From Branchiostoma floridae (taxonomy: Eukaryota; Chordata; Leptocardii; Amphioxiformes; Branchiostomatidae), in contig NC_049981.1 in the NCBI RefSeq assembly GCF_000003815.2, positions 20,244,646-20,308,645 on the forward strand: 64,000 nucleotides of DNA, in the 5' to 3' direction. Below the pieces are notes generated by a model. It was not told the origin of the DNA and searched no databases. It worked only from the letters and a program-made list of their open reading frames with translations. Position 1 is the first letter of the stretch. The number at the start of each line of letters is the position of its first letter. The position numbers and the translations under genes are program-made. Below are positions 11,760-25,600 of this stretch, one piece after another.

Positions 11760-13790
11760 CTCAGTCAAATTGATAAATTCCCTGAGCTATGAATGAAAAC
11801 ACATTCGTTGGTTACTCGTTTTTATGCATGCGCGTGGTGAGGTCGGAATGCCTCTGTTTTACATAGAGCTTAGCGGATATGTCAAACAAAGAACGTGATG
11901 AAAGCTTTCATTCAACAAATACATTGAAAAGCCGGCAATCTCTCCACCTTTATCGTTACAATAATGCGCATTATTCTTAAACTTCTTTCGCGCTTTCTTT
12001 AAGTAAAATATTGTCGTGGTGACAGAATGGTCGCCATGGTACCTGGGAATATTTGGACCAAACATGTGTTACGGAACTCTCGGTCCTTCACTTGAGATGG
12101 AGTTCTCATACACAAGCACGCGCTGTCGTTTGATCATTAATATATTATAATGTTAGATTCGGGAATACTGGCGCATTAGAACAGCTGTGGCTACCTGATA
12201 AGTTAATGAAAGCACACATTATTTTGCATCTTCTGGTTTGATTACCATTAGAGGTGCTAATGGACTCCTTGTGTACAATAACACTCCAGCACACTTTGTG
12301 GAAGTAGGACATCTTTTGTTTCCTTTTGGATTATAGGGAGTGTAGGGAACAATGTAAGTCAAATTCAAGCTAAAGAGGTGTCTACAGCGCAACATTTTGA
12401 CAAATTCTTACCTGGCGTTCCAAGGCCAACGTCAGCAGGACTTTCATCCAAAATAGGAGTATGACGACATTCTGACGTTTTTCCCGTCAACGTATGCGAT
12501 GTAAATTTAGATAAACGAGAATTTGATTCCATGTTCACATTGTCCCCTTCTAAATATAGACCTGAGTGAACAATCCTGTCCCCGTCGAAATGTTTGTTCC
12601 TGTTTAGTACAACAGGGAGGGATTTTTTTCCACAGAAACCTTTTTCCAATGACGTCAACACCGTGCACGTTAAAGTGAGTAAATCTCAATCAGAAAACAA
12701 AAACGCCTGATAGGTAACATGTGACCCTGAATAAACGGTGATGTGCGCTTAAAAAATTACACGGTGACAAAAAAAGTGGGCCTCCTTCAGGAACTTATGA
12801 TTTGGTCAGGCTAGTATTAAAAGTAAAGTTAAACTTGTTCAACTTTAATCGGCATGCAAGGACGCAAAGTTCATGTTAAAGGGATGGGATTAAAATTCTC
12901 AAGACGTCTTGTTCTCATGATTTCGCGTTTCATGCGCATCCAACTTAAGTTCCCCTTACTTGTGAGCAACATACATATCTTACATTTTTATCGCGATTCA
13001 TGTTGCGAATAGATTTGAAATATAGCAAAATTGATTTGCTTAACATTTTCCTATAAGGAGACAAAAGAAGCCAGACATATAGGCCTAGTATAGTAGTATG
13101 GACTCTGTGTAATGTTAAGTACTTGGCTCATTTGTCATTAATATCATCAATCACTGTGTTAAAACGACCTGCAGTGACAATCTCATGTCTTCTTCTCACT
13201 ACCTGGGGGTATGAATCAAGGAGCTTTGACGAAAGCTCCTTGTATGTATAATGAATCAAGGAGGTTGACAAAAGGAAGTGGTTACAGGATGGGGCTTTCG
13301 CTCGTTCGAACGTTCGCTCTTTGAGCTATTACGTATGCTGGCACATACTGGAAATGGCTTGTAAAACTGCGTGCCGGTTACATCACCCAGCCTAAAGAAC
13401 AACCTATTAAAGTCCTCACGTGGCTTACGATGTTTGGGCACGTTGCCCTGTACGGCGTACTAACACGACAACAGCTGGTCGTGATGACAATCCAGTCTGT
13501 AGGTTCGTGTGAATCACGCTGGTGTCAACAGATAAAGTAGCTCTGATAAGAGGCGCTATCTCATCCTCAGGTGTTTTCACCTGCTCCATTCCCAACTGTC
13601 ACACGAATGTCTTTCACTTAAAGCAACACTCAAAGTCCACTCACTGGACATTAGAGCGGTGTAACAAGAATGGCGTGTCTAAACAGGGGGGTTATCAGAG
13701 TGAGTTATAGGTGAATAACCGGATGAGTGCAGGGTGAGAAGTTCAGCAGCCTAGCGAACATGGAGTGGCTAGTCCCACTCACATGTCCTA
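11760..13790. other. Intergenic region with no recognised gene
   Basis: No frame resembles a known protein. A short perfect hairpin (AAGGAGCTTT and AAAGCTCCTT) lies at 13218-13241 and part of it is repeated at about 13253. Confidence 0.5.
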
Positions 13791-14937
13791 AAGCCGGTGT
13801 GACAGCGATCTCGCCCCCCCCGGCGATCTCGCCCCCCCGGGGGGCGAGATCACTAGCGTTTTCGCCCCCCTTTAGCGTTTTCGCCCCCCCCCCCCTCCCA
13901 GAGCAGCTGGCTACTACATATTACAGGTGCGCTATCTGGTACTATACTGCACCTAGGGAGTAACGTATTGGTGTGTTACCTGGTACCTATATGGCACCTT
14001 ATTACCGTACCGTAAGATGTCATACCTCGAAAGTCGATATTATATTGTTCGGTGCAAACATGACATTGAAATGAAAAAAGACAATTTTTGCAGCTGAGGT
14101 GGCATAAAACAGTGCTACTGCGAACGTATAAATCAACACCGTCTATGGTACGGAATACGTCAGCTATATGTTTTCAATTTGTCACAGTGTTTTCTTTCTT
14201 GTGCTGGAAACATTTCCAAAGCACTAACAAAAACACAAGTGAATAATAGTTTCTCATTATAAACACTATCTACGCGCAAGTTGATATAGCTGTTGCTAAA
14301 TGCTACACAAACACTGGTAAAGTACCTGTCTTAAGAAACATGGGTAAATGCATCAGTTCCTAAATACTAGAAAAGACAGTCATGTTGGAGGTGAAGATAT
14401 CCCTTGGCCAGGTGCATATACCAAAATGTGCGTTATTCTAATTAATACCTAATATTTGCATAATTAATAAAGACATTACATAGTTCTTTTGTGGTCACTT
14501 CATTGTAGAGACTTCATATTGGAGGACAGGTGAATACAATGAAATACATCTTATGTCAAGACTCAGGTATATGCAATAATGGGAATACAAGGGACCAAAC
14601 CCTCCTTGTCTGAAACAAGTTCAACTATCTTATTACCATGTAATTACGTTAATATTGATACTATGAATGGAGTTATGTATCAAACTCGTGTACTTTTATC
14701 ATTCTGAAACTACATTTTGTGATTTATACCAATCAACTTCTAAAATGTCATGTAAACCCGTTTTTTTTTTGGGGGGGGGGGCGAAATCGCTAAAGGGGGG
14801 CGAGGTAGGGGGGCGAGATCACTAGCCGGGGAGGGCGAGATCGCTAGTGATTTCGCCCCGGGGGGGCGAGATCGCTAGTGATTTCGCCCCCGGGGGGGCG
14901 AGATCACGGGGGGGCGAGAACGCTGTCACACCGGCTT
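13791..14937. mobile_element. Non-autonomous TIR element with G/C-run palindromic ends
   Basis: The ends are inverted: AAGCCGGTGTGACAGCG at 13791 and its complement ending at 14937. TA dinucleotides lie immediately outside both ends. Inside each end are clusters of GGCGAGATCGCTAGTGATTT and long C or G runs that form further palindromes and possible G-quadruplexes. The 0.85-kb middle is AT-rich and noncoding. TA flanks fit Tc1/mariner-like mobilisation, but this is not proven. Confidence 0.65.
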
Positions 14938-15984
14938 TACAATTCATGCGGACGCCGGCCGAATTTGTAGCTCGGTCAGAGTTCGCCGAATTTCAACATC
15001 GCCCGAGTATCGGCTGTATTTTTCGCTGAAAATCTGCCCCTTTACAAATAGACGGAGCCTGTCCGACGTCCGTCCAACACAACTGATTATAATTTGTTAA
15101 AGAGATTGTACTATGTCTTGAACGTGGACGAAGTCAGAACTGACTAACCTTGTAGAAAGCCAATATTTGTGTAAAATCTAATTTCTGAGTTGCGGGATAT
15201 ATGTAGGACATGAGTGGAGTGGACGAGCACGCTGAAAACAATAATATCAACTGGAATGTTGTGATACACCAATCCGAAAACTACCACAAGAGCCACGAAG
15301 TGAACAGACCAGTCTTATTCAACATAATACAATAATTTAGACAAAGCTGAAATCGGGCAAACCTCGGGCGATCCTTGGGCGAACCTCGAGCGAAGGCCGG
15401 CAAAGGCCGTCCGAGTTACAGACTGGAAGCCTTCAGACATGAAGAATATATGAACTCACATGTACACATCCAAACCTATAGCAAAAAATAAATAGGAAGT
15501 ATTGTCTTCGTGTCCAATTGCCTTACATTATAAAAGGTACGCAGCTTTCTTAAGTTCATACAGTAGTCTTTATGTATCTTATTTTTCGGAACAAACTGTT
15601 TACTAAAGATGAAAGCCCAAAACAAAGGCACGTGTTCAACACAGGTGTCAAATTGATTAGGTGACAGTTAAAATTCTGCCGGAGCCCTCCCGAGCTCCCA
15701 GCGACACCAGCACAACGTTCGCCCAAAGCACGCCAAACTTGTTAAAAGTCGGACGGAATATCGTCCGGTTATTGCAGGAAGCCCGAACGAGTCTGGCGCG
15801 AGGCAGAAGAGTTCGGGCAAACTCCGACCGAAAAAGAGAGAGTCAAAAACCGTCGGGTTGCCGGCCGAGTATTGGCCAAGTCTTGGCCATTGCCCGGACA
15901 AGCTCCGGTCGAGCTACATGCAACCCATTGACGAGCTCTCCGAACCGTCTTAGGGCGGCCCCCGTTAGAGTTTTTTACTTTCTC
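14938..15984. other. Noncoding stretch with GC-rich CGGCC/TCGGGC motifs
   Basis: Clusters of CGGCCGA, TCGGGC and related words occur near 14950-15010, 15355-15415 and 15670-15960 in both orientations. This suggests ends of another degraded inverted-repeat element. No gene is recognised. Confidence 0.35.
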
Positions 15985-17170
15985 CTTTTCCATCTTCACG
16001 CTCCGTAACATCATTGATCAATGTCTTGAATACCAAACACCACTAGTGCTGAACTTCATCGACTTTAAAAAGGCTTTCGACAGTATTCATAGAACATCTC
16101 TCTGGAATATTGCTCGCTCATATGGTATACCAGGACAGTTTGTAAATACCTTTAAAAGCCTATACGCAAACTCAAGATGTTGTGTCAGGACAGAGGGAGG
16201 AACAACAGATTTCTTTGATATTGTCACGGGCGTCAGACAAGGATGCATCCTTTCCCCGTTCCTGTTTCTGCTGACCATTGACTTTGTCTTGAAGAAGACT
16301 ACAGAAGATGGTAGAGAGGGGGTGAGATGGAACGGAGAGGAGAGACTAGCAGACCTTGACTTCGCAGATGACTTAGCCCTACTGTCTGAGACCAACCAGG
16401 ACTTACAGAACCTGACAACGAAACTGGAACAGTTCTCTGGGAAGGTTGGGCTGCGAGTGAGCACAGAGAAGACCAAGGCAATGGAAGTGGGAGATAACAC
16501 CAACCATCCACCACTGAACATCAGCGTCAACAACAACCAGGTTGAAATAGTGGACCAGTTCACCTACCTTGGCAGCGTGCTCAGTAACAGCGGTGACGTA
16601 GAGCCGGATATCAACTGCAGAATCGGGAAGGCGGCTGCGGTATTCCGAAGGTTGCGCAAGGTCTGGTCAACCAGTACCATCAGCCTGGACACAAAGCTCC
16701 GCCTGTACAACAGCATAGTCCTACCCACAGCAGTATATGCCAGCGAGACATGGAAGTCCTCAGCTAGATTGAACAAGAAGCTAGATGTGTTCCACCAGAG
16801 GAACTTGAGGAAAATCTTGAAGGTTAGATGGCAAGAGCACATCACCAACGAGGAAATCCTCAGAAGGGCCAACTCCCAACCCTTAAGCAAGATCATCACA
16901 GGGAGGAGGATGCAGCTGGCAGGGCACATCCTGCGCCTACCAAACCACAGGCATTCTAAGACTGCCATGACTTGGATTCCTCCAGGGGGAAAACGAAAGA
17001 GAGGAAGACCAAAAAACACATGGAGGAGGACATTCAATGAGGACCTGAGGGGAGTCAACATCACATGGGGAATGGCAGAGCAGACTGCGTCTGACAGAGG
17101 ACGATGGAAACTACTTGCTGCCCAATGTGCCTCATGGCACAGGAGGACCTAAGTACTAAGTAAGTAAGTT
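15985..17170 (+). mobile_element. 5'-truncated non-LTR retrotransposon (LINE) with reverse transcriptase
   Basis: An open frame of at least 368 codons (to the stop at 17150-17152) starts inside the reverse transcriptase domain. Recognisable motifs are NFIDFKKAFDSIHR, TGVRQGCILSPFLF and the catalytic LDFADDLALLS. A C-terminal segment follows with FTYLGSVL, then a basic tail containing GKRKRGRPKNTWRR. The frame can be followed upstream to about 15985 (TLRNIIDQ), where similarity stops. Endonuclease and N-terminal RT are missing. A short TAAG repeat at 17155-17168 forms the 3' tail. The RT-C part is intact and free of stops, which suggests a fairly young insertion. A 5'-truncated copy cannot mobilise itself. 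Confidence 0.85.
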
Positions 17171-18340
17171 TCCACTTCCATTCAAATGAGTATGGTAGTT
17201 CAACATTCTTAATGATATAATTATTCTGAAATCATAGCTAATGCTATATAAAACAGGTACAAGGTATTAGAAGAAACACGCCTGATTATGTAGTACGAAC
17301 ATGTAGGTATAACATTTGGCAGTCACAAATTATATCATACAGCTGTGTGCAAAGATAGAAGTGACATAGTACACCATTTGTGAAATAAATTGAACTAGCT
17401 AGAGTTCCATGACCCATACATTCGCTAAATGAATCTAATCTTTAAACTTGTGTATTAATTGTGCTTGTCATTAACTATGCAAACAAGGTCCTCATTTGCA
17501 TAAATCATATTAGTTGATCATCTCCTAAACCCAAATAACAGACGCATATGTTAAGAAATAAGGCCTCAATCACATTTTCTGATAATGGCACTCATTAGTG
17601 TAATATATGTTTAATGATGTTCACCTTTCAGTACCTTCCAAATGCCACAAGTAAGAAATTCCCGTTATTTGCCACAGTGGGATTATAGCACTACTTCATT
17701 AATTATGCAAATGATGTCTTTATTTGCATAATATTCATCTATCAATATTCTTCTCTTTCTCCATTGCAAATGTCACATGTTGAAATAGCCCTACATTGGA
17801 ACTGAATGGGTTAGGCAATTTCCTAATTAATTATGCAAACTAGATTCTGATTTGCATAATCAATATCTACAAATGGAACTATATGAGAAACCACATGACG
17901 CATTACTTAAGCTATGACGCATTACTTAAGCTATCTACATACCATAAATCTGGATGAATCGACAACACCATCTTGAGTTACTCCCTTTCAAAGTTTTACA
18001 CTAAACTAGTCCCTGCAATTCCAAAACAAGCCATTAGGGGGCCCACACCTGCACCACTTACTCTTGGCCCCAAGAGCTGTCTACTAGTCAAAAGTCATAG
18101 CCATGGCATGTCCAGAAATCGAGATATCAAAATGTTCTGCTGCAGTACCATAACAAGCCACTGGGGTGCAAATTCTGATTGGTCTCATCAAGCCCTACCC
18201 ACATGCTAGTAACAAATATCAATACAATCCATCCAAATGTTATCGAGTGATGCATACATACATAATATTATATACATACAAACACTACCCAAACCATAAC
18301 CTTCTTGGTTGAAAGTTCATCTGTGTTGGTACAAGTCATT
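17171..18340. repeat. AT-rich satellite with paired ATGCAAAT octamers
   Basis: At least three pairs of TTAATTATGCAAA followed 15-25 bp later by TTTGCATAAT occur near 17470, 17700 and 17825. Each can form a hairpin. The same unit recurs in the sulfotransferase intron at 22.3-23.1 and 24.9-26.0 kb. The 3' part, near 18030-18290, carries the associated AGCCATTAGGGGGCCCA motif. Confidence 0.6.
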
Positions 18341-19248
18341 CTTGAAATAGTTGAACTGTAATTTCCAACACCAAAATTGGACTCACCCAAATTTTCGACT
18401 GTACAGCATCAGTCTTTGTCAATGAATGTACAATCCACTGCTGTTGTGACGTCACATTATGTAGATAGAACACATGACTCAGTAAGCAGTGGATTATAGG
18501 TTGCAGGAAGTCTATGGCGCCCACCGTCTCTGTTCAGGGATGGTTGTAGAGCCCGGATGTAGATTGCTTCTTTAATCCCTCTGGCGAAAAAGTCTGGTTC
18601 TGTGTCCAAAATTTCAACTTTGTCTAGTGACACTGAATGACCCGGCGATTCTATGTGTATATGTTGGGAAACTTCTGAGGTTTTTGAACTCTTGCGTTTG
18701 TGCTCCAGGAACCTGGTCTTAAGTGATCTCTCAGTCTCCCCAATATAGGTTTCTGTACAAGGGCCCCTGATGTTCTGTCCTTGGCACTTAATATGATAGA
18801 TGACACCACACTTTTGTTCTTTAGGGGTTTTGTCTTTAGGTGCTACAAGGATGTTGCTCAGAGTATTCGCCGGCCTGAAACAGGTTTTTATCCCATGTGA
18901 GGTGAAGATTCTTCTAAGTCCTTCAGATACACCTTTCACGTAAGGAAGCACAACAATTCCCCTATTTTTCCCTCTGCTGGCGTGTAGTATCACTGGGTGA
19001 TGGGGGTTTGGGTGCTGTAGCCTTCTCTATGGCCCATGTGGGGTATCCGCACGTTTTCAACGCCTGGGTAATGTGAAGTTTCTCCTTCTGTTTGATCCAC
19101 TGCTTACTGAGTCACGTGTTCTATCTACATAACGTGACGTCACAACAGCAGTGGATTGTTCATTCCTTGACAAAGACTGATGCTGTACAGTCGAAAATTT
19201 GGGTGAATCCAATTTTGGTGTTGGAAATTACAGTTCAACTATTTCAAG
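18341..19248 (-). mobile_element. Penelope-like retroelement remnant with GIY-YIG endonuclease and inverted arms
   Basis: On the minus strand, 18993-18457 encodes 178 residues with GVIYHIKC followed by TYIGETERSLKTRFLEHK. This is the GIY-YIG endonuclease pattern of Penelope-like elements. The preceding part of the protein (containing ALKTCGYPTWAIEKA) is in another frame, so a frameshift near 18990 breaks the reading frame, and the reverse transcriptase is missing. The last 154 bp (18341-18494, including the end of the ORF) are repeated in inverted orientation at 19095-19248. Inverted terminal copies of this kind are known in Penelope-like elements. The copy is dead. Confidence 0.8.
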
Positions 19249-19671
19249 AGTAACAATATATAGAAAGACATGCTATGTACCTCCATTTACAGTGCTCTAC
19301 TGAGGCATCAGATGCCTTTGCAGTCAGGATACTGAAAGTCATTATCCATACAGAATGGATATGTTATGCCACCATGTGACAAAGCAAGGAATGGCACCCT
19401 TGTTTTTAATACATGTGCAGATGTACTAAATAGTGACATGGTATATATTAGGTGAATGATATGACAATCAATAAATGTTACAGTTTTACACTATTTCTTA
19501 CTCACTATAACAACTTAAAAAAAAAAACATAATAAAAACAACTGTTTTCAATAGTTGATTCACACAAACATTATGATGACATGAAAATGACCAAATGCTC
19601 CTCAGCCACAGCCTGCCACTATCTCCTATCCATTGTCTGCTTCTTTGCTGTTAATTCCTAGGTAAGACGGG

Positions 19672-22600
19672 TCACTCGAACTCAAACTCCAGACCAGTGC
19701 CTTCCAGCTTCTCCCTGTACATGGCATCAAAAGCCTGGCTCTGCTCTGGGCTGAAGTAGTTCGTCCAGTCACCTACCATACCTGCGTTACGATATCATAT
19801 AATGATATTAATGTCTCATCATGCTAGTTTTAAATAATTAGACGCCCAGAAATTCATTAGACATCCGGCATGCAACAATTCTATGTGTCACGGTGTCATA
19901 GTCAATATTCTTCTGATTGGACAACATTGTCTGGCTATATGATGATGAGATATACTGTAAAGACCTTTTCTTGCCATGAAGGTTCTGTGCTTGAAGTCTG
20001 AGTTCTCAAACACTTTTTTCATGTTGTGGAATGTGCAGTCCTTGGCAATGTGTTTGACGGTGGCATCATCTAGGTCCATCTCCAGAAACTCTGCCACTGT
20101 CTTCACAGCATCTGTCAGATTCTGAAGGAGTTAAAAATGACATATCACTACACATTCTAGTAATATACCTGTTAGTATAATCCTAATAAACAAAGAAACC
20201 AAATACAGATTATCAGTGCATATATGCAGACTGAAAGAGTCACTAGAAAAATCATGTACGAAAGAATGGAAAGCCTGACAAAGATGCCTAAAACATGTCC
20301 AAAAATAGCTGGAGCTGAACCTCTGCTTGGAAAGTATCTGAATCTACTTTCCATACAAGCTGTGTGGAATATGAACTGGAAATAAATTATAAATCAAAAG
20401 TAAGCAGAATCTTCTTGTGCACAGTGGGGTAAGTGCAAATTCTCACCTTCTGCATGTCTTCATACTTGAGAAACAGGAAGTGGGGGTCGTGACGCTTCTG
20501 CCACCAGGACAACACATGATTGTAGAAGTTGCCAAAAACGGCTTCAATGAATTGAAAGGAAAAATCATCATCAAAGTACATGAGCATATGTTTTGGCAAC
20601 ACAAAATTTGTGACATTTTATAATCTGAAGTTGCAAACTTTTTGTGAAATTCAATGTAAAGTTTAAGTTTTTGGTGATGCCTTGCTGTGTAAGCATTTTT
20701 TCTAATACTGCTATATCTGTGGTATCAAAACTTAAATTAGGTTTTGTTGTAAACTTGGTAATGTGACAATGATATGCAAATTGGACTTATAACATCAACT
20801 GAAGATAAATAGCAACTTCTTTTAGAAAAATGTGATTGGCAGACTAGCATACACTTTTGCTATTGTTCAAACATACGGATTGGGTTTGGCTTAGGCAGGA
20901 TGACATTTACCTTCTCCAGACAGGAAGACGTTACAAAATCTGTCCCAGGTAAGAAAATAAGCCAAAATGTGACCAAAGTAGAAGTAATTCCTCATTATAT
21001 TCAGGCCGAAGTGGTAGTTGGAGACAGCAGCGTCCTTCGGGTTCCTCATTACCACTATCACCTTCACCTGGAGTTAAGAGGATGTTGCATATATAAGTAC
21101 ATTGCAGATAATGTGATAACGTTGATTTGTTTGGTACTACATCAAAAGTGGGTAAAATGTAATCTCCAAGCAGATCTTACGGTAGCATAAGATAGTATCA
21201 AAAGCTGGCAGAAGAGTGAAGCCGGCCTAGGAGTGTGTTTGGCTACATGGCAAATGGACACCTCTTGGCTGACTACACTCCTTGGCCAGTTAGGTACTAT
21301 TTTATGCCATTGTAGGATCTGCTTGGAGATTAGGTAATGGAAAGATTTGCGAACTTGTGAAAGTTTGTCAAGAGCAAATATAAACTACATGTACTTGCAT
21401 TGAGCTATCCTTTACTGATGCAGTTGTCGTCATTACCAGGTTCATAAAACATCTGATGGAAAGTATGACAGTTATAAAGCTAGATTTTAGATATTTTCAA
21501 TTCAACTGAATCATGGTCCTAGCCCAACTAACCAGCCATAAAAATTCTGTAGCCCAGGCTACTGGAATAATGGATAAGATAACTTATGTGAAAAATAACG
21601 TAATTATAACACAAAACAAAATAAAAACAACATGTTTATGATATGATATCTACATTGCCCTCAGGGTTGGCTATTCCCGGGGGTGCTAAATCAGGGCACA
21701 GGTGGGTCAGGATGACCCTTGGTGAGGGGCTGTCCTCCAGCATCAGGTGTGTGGTCTGGGGAAGCTCAGGGTGGTGGAACTCCAGCTTAGCAAAGGCTCG
21801 TTCCTCTGAAGTGGCCTCGCTCTTCCCAGCTGCCTGCAAGATTTTGGTGATGATTTCCAGGACCCAGTTGGTTCCTGTAATTTTGAAAGGGATCAGCACT
21901 GACACCCTGGTCAATTCAGCCCAACACCTTGGCCAATTTGGCCCAATTACCCTGGTCAACATGGCTTGCTATTAAAGGTAAGCTATGGGGTTAGAGCTCT
22001 TTATAACGTCCTTGGTGCTAGGGTGATGGGTCGAATTGCCCAGTTAATTGTCCTGACAATATAATCGAACACCACAGGGTGTCCTGTTACTTAACCAGTA
22101 ACCATGGTGACAGCCATCTGATCCAGGTCATTGATCATACTCTGTATTTGTTTGGAGAAGAAGAACATTAACACAGAACAAAAACTAGAGTTCCACGAAC
22201 ACATACCTTTGCCAAATAACAAGGTTTGTTATGTAGAATGATGTCTGTAGACAAATGCGTTACTCATTTCATTTTCTTTATAATCATATGCTTGGAGTTG
22301 GTTTATAAAATTTCAACATTGATTATGCAAATTAGATCCCAAGTTACCATTAATCGATATCAAATTGTATCAAGTATTACTTAAGCTATCAGCATACCAA
22401 AAATCATGATGATCCTTTGATCCATTCTTGACTTATTCTCTTTCAGTCTTTAATAAAATACACCCCTTACTCTCTTCCCTCTTTCTCAGTTACATATGTG
22501 ACAACTTTGATGAAAGTACTATAATGAAATGCAGTGGGTTTTTGTACTTTTCCTAATTGATTATGCAAATTAGCGGTTGATTTGCATAATTGGTATCTCA

Positions 22601-25600
22601 TTATGTAGGTCTTCACTTACGCTACCTAAATACCAAAAAACATGATGATCCGTCAACATGTTCATATTTTCTCATTAATAATGCAAATGAGGTCATCATT
22701 TGCATGATTGATATCTATAGCCATTTCTCTCCTTCCCAGCTACATATGTGACAAGTTTGAAAGTCCTATCATGGAATACTGTGGATTTATAAATTTTCCT
22801 AATTAATTATGCAAATGAGCTGTTGATGTGCATAATTAGTATCTCATTATGTAAGTCATCACTCATTCTATCTACATACCAAAAATCATGACGATCCGTC
22901 AACATGTTGTAGAGTTATTTCGTCCAAAGTTGAGTTTCTGCTGCAGTACCTTAGCAAGCCGCTAGGGGGTCCATTATCAAACTTGACCTTCGTTTCCCGA
23001 TCCCTACCCACCTACCAAATATCATCAGGATCCATCCCAGGCTTCTCGAGTTATGCTGTTAACACACACACAGACACACAAACACATCCAAAACCTAACC
23101 TTTAAGCCATTCTGGCAAAGGCAAAATTGTCGCAGTGGTTTTAGTCTATTGTCCAGGTTTGTGGGGCAACCCCTCAGCTCCAAAACCATAACTCCACAAA
23201 TGTGCATTTTAGTTGTATGAAACTGTTCAGAAGTCACCCTCAAGCTTAAAACATCGAGAAACAAGTACCATTTCCACCACCCTGTCACAATTGCAAGGGG
23301 GTAGGCACTACTTCTAAATTTGCACAAAGCCCACCATACCACATATTTATCTAGAAAATTTTATATAATATTCCCTGGAGAATCCCTTCTTTACTTTTTT
23401 GTAGACAGTCAATGAAAACATGTCTGGATATATATATCTTTCAACCACATTTTTAACAATGTACATTATGTACTTATTGTCTAACTGTGAATTCAGACAT
23501 CCATAGAAAAAAGTAACCGATATCGTTTCAAATTTCCCTTACGCCTTGTAACCTGAATTCCTTACAGCTGTTCATCAGTTCATATTCAATTTGATGACAG
23601 AGTGATAACACGCCTACTCACAATATGATAGGATGTGTTGAAAAGTCCGAATGTTGAAGTGTAGCCACAACTTGACTGTACATTAAATATATGTAAGTCA
23701 ATTGGGAACAATGTCCCAAGCTCTGCTCTACTACCTCATGTTCCTTGTATCTCTATGTACACCCAAAAGATTTTCCACAAAATCACCTCCGTGTAATTTC
23801 TGCTGGGCAATTGTCTTCTGAATTAGCTCTGCCCCAAATCTCACAACCATATGATATAAAAGGTTATTTTTTATTTTAAGATACATGTTCTACATAGTTC
23901 AAGCTGACTCTTTGGAGACAGACTTGAATGCATGAAGGCTTTGAGACTGAAAATGGCTTTCAAAAGACTACTGCAAGGACAGCTCAAATTGAGACCATGT
24001 AGTGAAAAGAGAGATGACAGTGTACCTACCTCTCAAACTCAAAGGAATTAAGGAGAAGAATACAGACTAAGACCGTTGTTATGTACATAAGCCCATCATT
24101 TTGGCTTGCCAAGTTGATCATATGGCCTAAGGGTCAACTAACACATTTGCAAGGTCTGACCTTTACACCTCTGAAATATCAGGTTGCTCACAGCACTGAC
24201 TGATCATAGGCCAGTCCAATTCATGGACCAGGAACCCCTCAACTGTGGTGACAGCTGCTAAGGTGGACTGGGGTTGTAAAGCTTCAGAAGTTTTCGACAA
24301 GAATGCCCCTGCTATCCCTACACTAGCCGCTAGGGGGCCCAAACTTATGTCACTAACTCCTGAGCACAACAGCTATCTAACACCCGAAACTCGTGGCCAT
24401 ACCATGTTCAGAAGATGTAAAAACACACCCGGAAGTTGCGCTGCAGTACCAAGGGAAGCCGCTAGGGGGCCCATTATCGAACTCCCCCTTCGTTTCCCAG
24501 ACCCTTACCCACCCACCAAATACCAGCTGCATCCGTCAAAGTCTTCTCGAGTTATGCTGTCCGCAGACAAAAGTTTGCAATTAAACCGGCGCCTGCACTT
24601 CCATGAAAGCCGCTAGGGGGCCCAAACTCGCAGCAATCACTCCCTGCTTTAAGGGCTCCCTAACGCTCAAAAATCACGACCGCAGCATGTCCGGAACGCG
24701 AGATATCAAGCATGCAGGTCCTGCTGCAGTACCTTAGCAAGCCGCTAGGAGGCCCATTATCGAACTCGACCTTCGTCTTCCACACCCCTACCCACCCACC
24801 AAATATCAGCTGCATCCATCGAAGTCCTCTCGAGTCTTGACTTATTCTCTTTCAAAGTCTGAAACAAAACCGGCATCTGCAGTTCAAGAAAAGACATTAT
24901 AGGGGACCCAAACATACACCACTTACTCTCTGCCATCTTTCTCAACTACATATGTGACAAGTTTGAAAGTCTTATCACGGAATGCAGTGGATCTATCGAC
25001 TTTCCTCATCAATTATGCAAATTAGCTATTAATTGGTATCTCATTATGTAAGTTTTTACTTAGGCTATCTACATACCAAAAATCATGACGATCCGTCAAC
25101 ACGTTCATATTTTCCATTAATTATGCAAATGAGATCAACATTTGCATAATTGATATGTATTGACAGTTCTTTTTCTCAGCTACAAATGTGACAAGTTTGA
25201 AAGTCCTATAATGGAATGCAGTAGATTTACAAACTTTCCTCATTAATTATGCAAATTAGCTGTTGATTTGCATAATTAGAATTCCATCATGTAAGTCTTC
25301 CCTTTGGCTATCTACATACCAAAAATCATGACGATCCGTCAACACATTCATATTTTCTCATTAATTATGCAAATGAGGTCAATTGCATAATTAATATGCG
25401 TTGATATTTTTCTCTTTCTCATCTAAATATGTGACAAGTTTGAAAGTCCTATCATGAAATGCAGTGGATTTGTAAACTTTCCTCATTAATTATGCAAATT
25501 AGCTGTTGATTTGAATAATTAGTATTCCATTATGTACATTGTTACTTGGGCTATCTACATACCAAAAACCATGACGATCCTTCTACACGTTCCCGAGTTA

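Noticed and set aside
16087-17064. Minus-strand ORFs over the LINE
   Set aside because: They are shadows of the reverse transcriptase frame on the plus strand.
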